Origin: Campylorhamphus procurvoides
Lineage: Eukaryota > Chordata > Aves > Passeriformes > Dendrocolaptidae
DNA length: 64,000 nucleotides
Assembly (NCBI GenBank): GCA_013396655.1
Contig: WBMV01002681.1
Location: forward strand, 992,001-1,056,000
Direction of reading: 5' to 3'
In this document: piece by piece, positions 25,640 to 37,150 of the stretch
Layout: each line of letters begins with the position of its first letter
Position numbering within the stretch: the stretch's first letter is position 1
The notes under the pieces: generated by a model
Databases searched by the model: none
Seen by the model: only the letters and a program-made list of their open reading frames with translations
Told to the model about the DNA's origin: nothing
Program-made: the position numbers and the translations under genes

Positions 25640-28154
25640 AAAAGAAAAATCCATTTAACTAACATATATTACTCGTACAGCATGGTGGATGACGCTGTCA
25701 CATATCTAGCAACAAAAGGTGGCAGAGCATGTGAAGTGGCATAGCTGGGTTATCTTGGCAGGAATATGAAATCAGATGAGTATGTATTTCTACTCCTTAA
25801 TAGAAAATGCTTCCTGCTGCATGTTAAGACCCCAAAAAGGCATTGCATACACCTTAGACCATTGCTGTTGTGATGGCTTTGCATTCTGATAGTGCTGCTG
25901 CAGGATTTATGCTCTAAAGTATGTGTGTTTACAGTGGCTCTATTTCCAATGTAATCTTGAAGGCTGCCCTAATCTGAAAAGTTAATTAAACCAGTAAACA
26001 GTGAATCTCTTAGTTCAGTGTTAAGAAGCATATGTGTGTATGTTGTGCATCAGCTGAAAATTTCCCAAGTATTTAGTAAACACCTGTGCAATCACAGGAT
26101 ACTTACTAATGAGTACAGTAGCCTATCCTTATGTGTGTAACAACTTCTAAATGTAAACTGGTTCCCAGTAGTCTCTATTAATGCTGTCTTCTTAGTAGTG
26201 TAGATTTTGTGCATTAAACCAACTGCAGCTAGAGATCACCCAACATCATATGCGAGTGGCTACCTTTTCTCTTCTTTGACTTTGCTGACCTCCCACAGCA
26301 GCTGTTCATACAGTGATTATCATCTAGTGGAGCGTGCTGCTGTAAAACAAGCTTACATTTTCAAAATAGACATGTTAATTTAGGGTACACTTCATTTTAA
26401 AAGAATTTAAAATTTGGAGAGATGGCTAAGAAATGATTTCAAAGCAATTGTTTACTTTATTATGGTATTTACATATCCCCATTTCGCCCACCCATAACAA
26501 AATACTTTCTAATTGGCACAAGTTCAGCCTGCTCAGAATTGGTACATGAATACAGAGCTGCATAGCTGATAGTTTCATTTAGAGGACCACACACAGTTTT
26601 TGCACATGTGAGGAAAGCAAGCAGACAGATGTCCGCATGCCCTGGCTCTAATAATAATAACCCTCCAACCTAACAGACTGAGAGCAGGAAAGGCTCTCAG
26701 AGCACTGTCACCTTTTCCCCTCACTGAGAACCAAGTACATTCCTGCCACTTTTTACATGATTTTTCCCTAGTCCAGAGATAGAAGTCATCTGGAATTAGT
26801 AGGTAAAGTACTTGCTGTTTCTCCTCCCCACTTCAGAGACGATCTAATTTATTTTGCCCCACATGTAGTCTGCACCAAGACCTTGAGGTCTTTTGAAAAG
26901 CTTGGATTACATAATTGAAACTTAGACTAAAAAATTAGAAGGAAAAAACCCAAAGAATTATATTGCTTTTGAGGAAAAAAAAAATTTCATGAGTATGGGA
27001 TATTACTCGTAAGTTCTAACTGCCTGGAACTAGTGGCACTGTCAATTTTTACCCCCCATTATAAGGAAAAACAGTAAAACCAGAGTTTAGGTATTCGTAA
27101 GAGAAGCAATACATTATTTGCTACTAAAATTTCCTAAACTCAGAAATTAGAAATACTGTGGTAATTGAAAGTTAAGAACATCTAAAAACCATGTGCTTTC
27201 ACCTGAGGTGTTCCTTCAGTTTTTCCCTGACATGCTGAGTAGATTTTGAAATCTGCATCACTGCATGAGATACTCAGGAAGAAATGTTTTTATAGGAAGA
27301 GTCATGGTCTTTTAATTACAGACTCTGTTTACGCTAATATCAGAGCCATCAGCAACTGCATCCATGCAGTGTCAGCAATAATTAGCACCGAATATATAGG
27401 CCTCTACTCAGGAAGAATTGCTGAATATATGATTTAACAGCACTGGGAGTGCTCCTACCTTATTCCACACAATAGCATTTTTAGTATAAACTACAAGTGT
27501 CTAAAAAGGAGTTGCTGTTTAAGTCTAGATCCCAGCTTACTCTGGGCTGACAAGAAGACAAGACCAGAGTTAGTGGAGGACTGAAGGACACATGAACAGT
27601 AAAATGCAGCAGCAGATCTCATTTGACATGAAAATTTTGGTCTCGGTCCCATTGCCTTTCATATAGTTATGACCATGGTTATGTTTGTTAAGGAGATAGC
27701 CCAGTGTCAAGGCACTGATGTAAGAGTGCTTCAGTGGGCTCTTTTCTGACTGGCAGTGCAGCCTCAGTTACTGTAATGGAAGCTTAAATCCTCTGCATTA
27801 AAGAATATTGCAGGTTTAGTATCACTGTCCTGGTTTTATGTAAGCGTATTCTTCAAAAGTGTGTTTTTTGCCTTCAGTGCTAAACACATCTCTGCGACAT
27901 TTGTTTTACTAGGTCATTGGTATTGAAATCTGACCTTCTTCTTAAACCCAAATCCTCTGTCTTAATAGCATGCAGAACATAGTCCCAAAACCACAGGGAG
28001 GGTAAATTCATTTTTATTTTACTTTTAAATAATGGAGCCTTTATGCATTCTGAAGTGAAAGGCTGCCTTCAGCTGGAGGTTTCTCCTCTTCCCTCAGTCA
28101 AGGGGGTTTGGGTGCAGAAAGTTCACTGAAAGATGGGTGAAAATTGTAAATAAT

Positions 28155-28168
28155 TAAAAAAAAAAAAA
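28155..28168 (+). repeat. Poly-A run
   Basis: An A-rich homopolymer just upstream of the open frame that starts at 28181. It makes a pyrimidine-tract splice acceptor at 28180 unlikely. Confidence 0.8.
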
Positions 28169-28180
28169 CATACATTCTAA

Positions 28181-28495
28181 GATCTCGTGCTCCTTGATGA
28201 ATTTGTTTTGGCATGCAGAAACACTAATGCACCTGTGGAGCAAATGTTGTCTGTAATGGATGACATCTGGTTTGAAGACAAAAGTGGAATGTCAGTAGAC
28301 ATAGTTAAGGGAATGACAGTGGTAAGAGCCAATCTTGCTGGTAACTGCAAAGAGGTCTCTGAACAACTGTTTGACACACAGGCAGCTTCTTCAGAAAACT
28401 CTGCATATATATCTAAAATAGCTACAAACTGCTTACAGTCAATGCTTAAACAAAAACCCAAACCTTTTTTTGTTAAAAAGATCTTAGAACCTTAA
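28181..28495 (+). pseudogene. Unrecognised 104-codon open frame, possible retrocopy or terminal-exon remnant
   Basis: The frame is open from just after a TAA at 28178-28180 to a TAA ending at 28495. It has no ATG near its beginning; the first methionine codon is about 20 codons in. The peptide is mixed in composition: an acidic middle (VMDDIWFEDKSGM), a SSENSAYISK segment and a basic C-terminal end (LKQKPKPFFVKKILEP). It has no low-complexity run, membrane segment or known motif that I recognise. An AATAAA follows 118 bases after the stop. Frames of this length are expected by chance in 64 kb of sequence, so coding status is unproven. It might be the 3' end of a processed copy, although those are rare in birds, or an unannotated terminal exon. 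The upstream AG (28180-28181) lacks a pyrimidine tract. Confidence 0.25.
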
Positions 28496-28612
28496 GTTTC
28501 TAAGGTGTTTTAGAAGTAGTCTTGAAACAAACTTTAATTTTCAATGGTATCTAAAACAACAGTACACCTGTTCATACAGGCAAAAATCTGTATTATTTCT
28601 CATTTTGACAAA

Positions 28613-28618
28613 AATAAA
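28613..28618 (+). other. Possible polyadenylation signal AATAAA
   Basis: A canonical hexamer 118 bases after the stop of the 28181-28495 open frame. It is followed by tgcctgggatttttaaaaa and a T-rich stretch. This is compatible with a transcript end, but the hexamer is frequent by chance in AT-rich DNA. Confidence 0.3.
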
Positions 28619-28948
28619 CTTGCCTGGGATTTTTAAAAATTTTTTGGTTCTATTTTAAGTTTAGCCACAGTAAGTCTAAAGAGTTGTTCAGCCTTATGTG
28701 GCCTTCTTAATTGCTGTTGGATTACTGACTGCATGTATACACATGCATAGTCCGCTTAAAATTAGTTTGTTGATGAGCTTTGAAATACTTGATTAAAATT
28801 TGTGTAATAGTTTGACCCAAAATTAAGATGTGATGTCAGGTTAATATTAACTCTTACAAAAATTCTTTAGTTCATTAGCTGGAATTTTCTCAGAAATTAT
28901 CCCTTCTATGTACAGAAATAGATACTGATGTTTCAATGTGATCATACA

Positions 28949-28962
28949 TATACATATGTATA
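28949..28962. repeat. 14-bp perfect palindrome in an alternating ATAC/TATG tract
   Basis: tatacatatgtata is self-complementary and lies in a longer run of purine-pyrimidine alternation (28944-28972). Confidence 0.8.
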
Positions 28963-30314
28963 CATATGCATACTTAGATGTGTATGAATCAAATTATTAT
29001 ATAAATGAGTGAGAAAAAAAATAAATAGATTTATCACTGCTTCTAAAGATCCTACATAAAAGGAACAGCTCCTAATTTGCACTTAATGGTACTCCTTATG
29101 ACTGCATGCCTTAATGTTAGAAACAAATCCAAAACCCATATATTTCCATTAATTTTTATAGTGAATGCCATGTAGTTCTTTTAGAAAGCAAGAAGAAAAT
29201 ACTTAGACTACTTTGTTATATGTGATTGTCTGTTCTTTCTTACCACCTGTCTTCAAGAACAAGCAAAGATCTCTTCCTGATTACACTTCCTATTCTGAGT
29301 AAGACCTAGGTAGAGAAAGACTGTAAAAAAAGTAACAGTGCAAATTGAAGAAGACAAATAAACTTTTTAAATTGTACATTCGAGGTCTTGCAAACCTTGG
29401 CATAGAAATCAGCTCCCATGTTCACGCCCTTACCTTTCAACAGTAGCTGCACCATAGCTGTCTACCTAACCAGGGCACGGTTCCTCTTGTGCTCCTGTGG
29501 TAGGTGTTTGAAGTAGATCAGAGGAATCAGATTATAGTGGTATCTGTTATTCAAACTCAGTTATAGTCATGAATAACTGGAATTAATTATTTACAGGAAT
29601 ATTGCCTTCAGAAAGATTTGCTAACCCATTTTTGATGAAAAAAAAGGTGTCCGAATAGCCCACTCCCCAGTGCAACTGTGATAGGACAGTCTAAAAGAGG
29701 CACAAGATAAACCTGAAGGGCTTTGCTGTGGTAATCCTTCTTCTTACTGTCTAAGAATTTCCTTAATGTGTCAATGTTTTGTTTACATTTGTGTGACCAT
29801 GCTCTGAAGGAATGCTAATAAAGCCTCCAGATGCTAAAATCCTTCTGAGTTACTTTTGTGTGTGGGAGTCCATATGTCACAAACCAGGTCAGAGACTTGG
29901 TTGAATCAGTTCATGACAGATGCAGAGTTTTCCAGCAGCTATCCCAGAAATTTCTGCCCTCACAGCTGTGTGTATGCACCCCTACACCGAAGACAGGTCA
30001 CAAGGAGCAGGTGGAGACCAAAGCAACTGTAGCTGGGGTAGCCAGACCAAGCAGAACATAGACTCGCATATTCACTGTACAGTGGATCAATAAGCTGCAT
30101 AGCTCCTTGGTAATTACTAAGAGTTTTTGATGGTTGTGTTTTAAAAGATGTTTCTACTGCAGAAGGATAAAGAGATTCTCTTCTGTTTCCAAAAGCAGCA
30201 AATCTCTGTGATACTTTGTAAAAATCATAATAGGTTTTTAATAGGAAATGGCAAGTATGACCAAGGTATATCTATTCAAAGTCACTGTGATTTTTTGTTC
30301 CTACAGGTGTGTGC

Positions 30315-30331
30315 ATATATATATATATATA
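30315..30331. repeat. (AT)8 microsatellite
   Basis: A perfect AT dinucleotide run flanked by tgtgtgc; likely polymorphic in length. Confidence 0.9.
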
Positions 30332-31519
30332 GCAATGCTCATGTGATTTAGGAAAATAAATGTACTTAAGGACCAATTGTGATAATGAGAAAAACATTAT
30401 GTGAAGGTAGAAGTGAACATGAGTTTCTCACTCTCTTGTCTACAAAAATGTCAATATATAATTTGTGCAAACTAGCATGTGAAATATTTGAAAAAATAAG
30501 ACCCAATATACCGGTGAAGCACTCAGCATTCCAAAGGAGTTCAGAGTAGAAGTAGCATAAGTGACTATTTATTACTTTCAGTGGAGATATGTTTTTGAAT
30601 ATAATTACTCACAGGCAAATAAAATATTTGCAAGTTTATTTGTCTGCATCTGGAAGGCTATACTCAGTCATTTAAGTAGGCCAAGAGCCCTCAAATGTTT
30701 GGACTAGGGGAGACTAAGAAGTTGCATTTGAGTGCTGGCAAATTGAATCATTCAACAGCATTTATTAGCATTTATTATTTTGTTCTGTTATTAAGTGCAA
30801 AAGTACAAAGCATAATAAGCAGCTACAGGTCATACATGAAATTATTTATGCTATTCATAACTTTTTTAGTTACAGGCAGATTTCCAACATAGTGATTTAC
30901 AGGTGTTCTTCAAGAAACCTAATCAAAGTATCTCTTGTTTTGAATAAGCCTCTGTATGAGCAAACAATGAATAGGCTGTTTTGTTTAGTTTACTTTTGGT
31001 TTTGGAGTTTTGGTGGTTTTTTTGAGTCCCAGGAAACTTAGATGCCAGATATATAAATATACATCTTCTATTTTAAGGAAAAAAATATTTTAAGGATTAG
31101 AAACTTCCAGCTCTTTAATAACCAATATGTGATATTAATGGTCAAATTTCAGAGTATTAATGAGGTTTCTAATATCAGTCAGGAAATTAGATGTTAATAA
31201 TGGACCTGAATCTAACCCAGTGAAATACTCCAGAGCTTTGAGAGTATTCACATTCTGACCTGAAGAGAAACATCTTATGTCACCACACAAACGGCCCAGC
31301 TAAGTCACTTATGTACAGGACAGCCTGCACATGGCAGCCTAATATTTCAGGTATCCCCCAAAGTAAACTCTTTCCACATCTGACTTTCTCTGAGAAGGCA
31401 AGGCAGGTAACTTACCAGATGTTTTCCAGTGTGTCTGAGAGAAAGGACAGGTGGAAAGGACTCTTTCTGTGCAAAACATATTCTTGAGAACCATCTAAAC
31501 TGAACAGGTAACTGAAACA

Positions 31520-31550
31520 ATATTGTATATACTGTTAGTATATACAATAT
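31520..31550. repeat. Perfect inverted repeat, 14-bp arms, 3-nt loop
   Basis: atattgtatatact (31520-31533), loop gtt, agtatatacaatat (31537-31550). The arms match perfectly. It can form a tight hairpin or cruciform. Confidence 0.9.
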
Positions 31551-31590
31551 AGAAGTTATCAAGTTAACTTCTGGCAATTTGAATTGCCAG
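31551..31590. repeat. Two further adjacent inverted repeats
   Basis: agaagtta (31551-31558) pairs with taacttct (31565-31572). ctggcaatt (31571-31579) pairs with aattgccag (31582-31590) across a 2-nt centre. The two share bases 31571-31572, so they are alternative or stacked hairpins directly abutting the 31520-31550 hairpin. Confidence 0.8.
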
Positions 31591-31732
31591 TTTCTCTGTT
31601 ATTTTGTATCAAGGGCCACAGCCCATTCTGGTTTTCTTGATACCATCTTCTTTATTGTTAGTTTACAAAGACTCCAGTCCATAAAACCCCCAAGAGACCG
31701 ATAGCAGGCTTGGCTTTAGTAGTTATAAAATA

Positions 31733-31756
31733 TACTGGAAATAACTATTTCCAGTA
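31733..31756. repeat. Perfect inverted repeat, 11-bp arms, 2-nt centre
   Basis: tactggaaata (31733-31743) pairs with tatttccagta (31746-31756). It is the fourth tight hairpin within 240 bases. Confidence 0.85.
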
Positions 31757-33000
31757 ATTGAATACATTGCCTTTGGCTTTGGGTACCAAAAGAAGTCTTA
31801 AAAAAACTGTTTTCCTACAGGCTGTACTTCACTCTCACCACTCTCTAAGCTGGTCATATAAAGTAGCTTTCTTTCACATCTTAGCAATTTACATTAAAAG
31901 CAATGATAATTTTTGTCTGTTGTCTAAATTATAGACCCCCTAATTCTGTTAATAAAAGCTATATTCGTGCTTCAGAGTAAGATGAAACCTTTTGGGGCAA
32001 ATGTGTTTGTTTGAATAGTGCATGGGAGAATGGAGAGTGAAAGACTAGATCCAGATCCAAGTGTAATACCTAGTGCTCTCCTGGGGCTTGTTACTGAAGC
32101 TAAATGTAGCATGATTATAAGAACTAACAAAATTCAGGTTACACTTTGACAGAATCAGCCGTTTTTCATGCTCTCAGGTGAAAAACTCTTCTGCCACAAA
32201 GCACTGCTCATTTTTTCCCATTAAAATTAATTCATAAGACACTGATGATCTATTTACCTTTGTATTACATACTTTACCTCCATACCAGTCTGATTTAACT
32301 GGATCAAGTTCAGCAATAACCAGAATGATTCTTCGTGTATCTAAACCATCTGAATAATTGGCAGAATTCTAATCCTGAGTCTTGTTTGGTTTCTCCCACA
32401 TACATAACATTCATTGAACAAGAGGTGGTGACCATTCCCTGTTTTTGTTGGGATGCTGCTCAGAGATCTCTCTTCCTTTTCATCTCCAAACCACATTTTC
32501 CATCTGATTTAATATAATGGAATATCTGATAGATATTAGGGGGAAGGGGAGCATTGAAGAATGTGTAGAAGATAAGTGTCAGGAAATTCAAAGGCAAGCT
32601 CCTCGTAAGACTTGATTCATTTATGCATTCTTCAACAATTTAGACAGATGCTTTCCTAGCTTTTGCATCCCTACTAGTCTTCCATATTTCTAAACAAGAT
32701 TTTTTAAGAATGTTGTCTGGTTTTGTTGGATATGAGGAAGATACTTTAGTAGCAATCAGTTTGGCTTTTCCACTGTCATATTTCTGTATCAAACATGAGT
32801 AGTGAAGTGCATAAATAAAATATTTAGATTTTTAGTATGTTTGTGTTTAAGTCAATAAGTTGGTCACATCACTTTTCCAGTGATACAGTGTGAAGAGAAA
32901 GCCGTAAAGATCTACTGCATGTGAAAGGGATGTGAGTTTCGTTGGCAGATTTTATGCCCGCAGGAGAAAGCTAGTCCTCAAAATCCCAAATTTCAAGTTC

Positions 33001-33057
33001 TTGGTGTTTTGGTTGGTTGGTTGTTTTGGGATGGGGTTTTTTGGGTGTTTTTGTTTT
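33001..33057 (+). repeat. Strand-asymmetric G/T tract
   Basis: Fifty-seven bases with no C and a single A (33031), built from ttgg and gtttt units with three runs of three or four G. The minus strand is correspondingly A/C-only. Confidence 0.8.
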
Positions 33058-35393
33058 CTGTTTGTTTTTCTTTTTGGCATTAGCTTCTCCTTTGTCTTAT
33101 GCAGAAAATAAGAAAGGTTTTTGAGATTGATCCATACCTGTTGGCATTTGAAGGAGAATCTACCCAGTTTTGTAGGTGATATGGTGGGCTTTGTTGTATG
33201 GAAATTACTTAAAACATTAATTTGCTTTAGTTAAGAAGATCAAGAATGTTCAGGTTACATATTGTCTGATGAGAAATGCTTTCATTAGGCTGACTAGACC
33301 AGGATTACCTGTGAGAAGGACTATGAAAAACACTGTCTGCCCTTTAGAATTTTCTCTGTAAACAAGGTACACATTCATGAAACACAAAAACACAGTCTGA
33401 CCACATGAGGAAGTGGCAAGAACAAGCATTTGCTCCTGTTTGTATAGTGCCTACCATACCCCCTGCCCAGAATAGCAATCTGTGGCCATGGTAATTCAGA
33501 TGAGAAATAACCATAATTAATCTTCTTTCAAAAATTTGGTGTAAAGAATATTAAACTTTGTTCAACTAAGTGTAGAATTAAGAGGTGAATAAGTGTTATG
33601 CAAAACATTAGATTTCAGAAATCTTCGGAGATGATTTCTAGGAACACTGTCTAACTTACATACTGATGTTAGGCTGCTGTGTAGTGCTTATTCTGCTTAT
33701 TGCCTCCTGCATGTAAATACTTTTTGGAAAAGGTGATCATAAGGACACATATCTCCTCATTTAGATATTTCATTTAGGTGCATAACTGTGGGAAACCTCT
33801 TCATTATCTGCCCACAGCTCCCAGGTGGCTGTTCCAGTGCATCGCCATGGTTTGATATATAATGCTACCAAAAGTATAAAGGCATTTGACCTGTGGACTA
33901 AATATGCAGTCTTTCCTTAATGGTTCCTACTTTGTCAACTTTCTTTTGACCAAACTAATTTATGAGATTATTTTTAAATTCAACAGCCTTCTACCAAAAA
34001 AGAGAATTCCTTTGTTCTAATCATGACCCTGTGACAGCAAACTCCTCACCTATCTAGTGGGATTCTTCCATACCTGCTAGTATTATTCTGCTTCATCAAA
34101 AAATAAATAGTAAATAGTAAATCAGCTATGGAACAAGGAAAAAGTTGGATGAAAATAATGAAAGCTAATTGCTGTTTATTTTATAGTGTAAAGTAAGCCT
34201 TAATAATAACCCTGTTAGGTGCTAACATTTAGTCTAACAAAAATGAAGTGTTTCAATAATACTATGATATTATATTGGTTGTGTTTATACTAGGGAATTA
34301 CTAAATTTAGCCGAGAAGAACTCCATGCCCACTTTTACATGAGCTGCAGGCTCACTGCTTTTTGTGGTGGATACAGTGTTAAGTAGGAATATTATGAACT
34401 GATGTCTGAGTTTATGAGCCTATACCACATGAGGACTGACAGTACAGGCTCTTCATTTAAGGAATGGAAAAACACTACAACTGCTTTGAAACCTGTAATA
34501 GCTGAAAACATCAGCCTAGTTCGGATTCCATGTTTCTCTTTGTCTTCTGACTGATCATTAAATTAACTTTGAACCTACAAACATAAAACAGTAGCTAAAA
34601 AGTAACATGTTGTACTTTTTCCATAGCAAAATTATGATTAAAGGCCATTCACCTGGGAAAATTCAAATCTTTCTCATAAATATAATGGTGCTTCAGAGGG
34701 GAACTAATGATATAGTTTATGAATTTTAATTTCTGTTTTAAAAGTCAGCAAGTGCACTTTCTATAAATGTAAACCATCTGTTGGCACCTTCTAAAAGACC
34801 AGAATTCAGTTCATTCAATTATGAATTATTTATTTAGGATTTTTTTCCCTAAGTAAACTCTACGTTTTCTTTTTTTCCTCTCTTCCATAATAAGCCATGT
34901 TTCTGTGTTATGTGATCTTTTAAAATCAACACATTCATAACGGTGACATATGCAACGTGAAGTGTTTTGAATTAGGATTACATCATAAAGATAGTGGTAA
35001 AGTTTTTTTCTGTGGAAGCATATTTTTTTTAACCTGTCAAATTACACTGCTTTTGAGGGGCATTTTTGACTTCAAGTAGCATTAATTTCAGGCAAAGGGT
35101 AAGGCAATGGTGGAGTTGCTATTGTAGGTCTATCACAATGCCTTGGAGAAATATGTTGCTTACATAATTCTCTCCAAGCTTAATGAGAGCATATATATGT
35201 GTAAGTTTGATGATGAATTTAACAAGAGCCAGAGTAAAACTGTAGAAATACACTTCAATATGCATTTATGTTGAAACAGAAGTATGTTGATGACTCTTTC
35301 TTTCATAGGAATTCATAGCAAAGTGCAGCTCCAGATCCTAAAGAAGCACTGACTGGCACTTGAGAGTTTTCATGACACTTGTATCTCACGTGG

Positions 35394-35412
35394 TTTATTT
35401 ATTTATTTATTT
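35394..35412 (+). repeat. (TTTA)n microsatellite
   Basis: Nearly five TTTA units ending in ttcctgg. Confidence 0.85.
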
Positions 35413-36749
35413 CCTGGCAGCTGTTCTTGATGAGATATATTTGGACACTCTGGAGAGGAAGCAGAAACAGATGATCTATCTTGTTGCACTTTGCTAATTA
35501 GAACAATTCCCAGTGACCTCCATCTGCATAGTTTAACTTTGCCTTTGAATCATGAATCAATAAACATTTTTTTCTATTTGATAGCCCACTGTTCCTTGTG
35601 AACAAATAGTACGTTAGCCTTGTCTTTATTTTCTTTTACAAAAAAATCCCTATTTGCTAGAAATTGACACTTATTGCAGTGCAACCTGTGGAGACTTGTT
35701 TGGCGAAAAGAATGACCACATCATCAAGCATAAACCAGTTTTCTCACAGCACAAGGGGTGCTAACAGACAATGATATAACTGCTTTTGAAAGTCATCCTT
35801 ATTACATACCTTATTTCCATTAGAGCTTTGGACCTGTCATTCAATTGCCTGTCACATTCAGTCTCCAACCATTTCTTGTCTTTACTGAAGTTAGTGTCTC
35901 AATTAGTGTCTGCTATTATTTTGCTGTTCTTTTACTAGATTAATGTGAAGTGTTTACTATCCCATAGATGTTTCTGTCACTGCTACTAATTGCTGCGTCC
36001 AAAGGGAGGAGGGGTTATGCTGGAAACATAGATTAGTAAAAGTCCCTTTTGGACTGGAAAAACATGTTTCCTCATCACCAGCTTCCAAAATCTGTGTGCC
36101 ACTTAGCAGCGGTTTCTTCATAAATCTTGTTTAAATTAATACAAGAGTTGTCTTCTCCTTTCTTTCCCATTCTGTATCAGTATAAAAGTTGAACTGAGGT
36201 GTGATGAGCCATGCCTTTTACTGATTGCGTATTTGCTCATGTGGTGTAATGAGTTTTCTGTGTGTTTGCAGACACCTTGTGTTTTCAGAATCAATAAGGG
36301 AAGATTTGGGAAGTGAGAACTCATAAGTATTTAAGCATTTTGAGACTCACACAGGGTCACCATCTGGGACTGCCCATTTCTCTCCATTTGTTGTAGAGAG
36401 GACCTGGAGTGGCAAACTGACTTCAGCCATTAAGTGCCTAAAAGCAACTGAAATGAAGGTGAACTTTCTCCTGCCTACCTGCCCCCGCTCCATCCCCCTA
36501 CTTTGACAGGTTTTGTTTCCTCAAAGTGTATATATGTTGTTTTAAATAATTGCACAGGGCTGTTGTTCTCCAAGTTCTTGAAGTACTTTCAAAATTATTT
36601 TTTCCAAGCAAATACATTTTTTAAGTCTTTTTTATATGATTTCAGTTTCAAACCGGATTCAACCCAATGTGGATCTTGTTAGTTGTGTGTGTCCTTAGCT
36701 TTAAGAACACATCCCTGTTGCATTATTTTCGTTTACTGGATTTGCACAG

Positions 36750-37150
36750 GTACTAAATGTTCTCAATAATATTTGCATCAGTTTCTCAGGTTGTGAGACC
36801 CCATTGATTCATTAATGCAATTTAAATGTTGAATAAGCTTTGTAGTTAGAGATACATAAAATATGAAACTTCATTTAAATACATATTATAAAAATATTTA
36901 AATAAGATTTTCAATTAAAAAATCAATACAATAATTTTTACTCCCTTAGTGTATTTTAATAATGTTGAAATTTATTTATGGCGTTTAAAATGCAATTTTA
37001 AAAAACCAACTATGTTATTATTTGTATGATGCAACAGATTTGCCAGAATAAAAATCAAATATTTCAATGTTATTAAAGAAAAATACTTCCATTAGTTTAG
37101 AATAAATTTTGTAACAATTTTAAGAAAATTTCAATATTTTGAAGTTTTAT
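36750..37150. promoter_or_regulatory. Very AT-rich interval, candidate conserved or matrix-attachment element
   Basis: This is a 400-base stretch dominated by A/T with dispersed TTAAT, ATTTA and ATAAT words and almost no CpG; the exception is a gcg in tatggcgttt. It has no simple repeat unit. It could be a conserved intronic element, a matrix-attachment region, or just drift. The call rests on composition alone. Confidence 0.15.

Larger units (their letters stand above)
23179..28177 (+). other. DGKB: DGKB intron section
   Basis: AT-rich intronic sequence. It contains a 14-bp direct repeat (tgctagataattga) at 25604-25617 and 25626-25639. A slightly CpG-richer interval lies at 24330-24560. No exon or transposable element was recognised. 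Confidence 0.7.
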
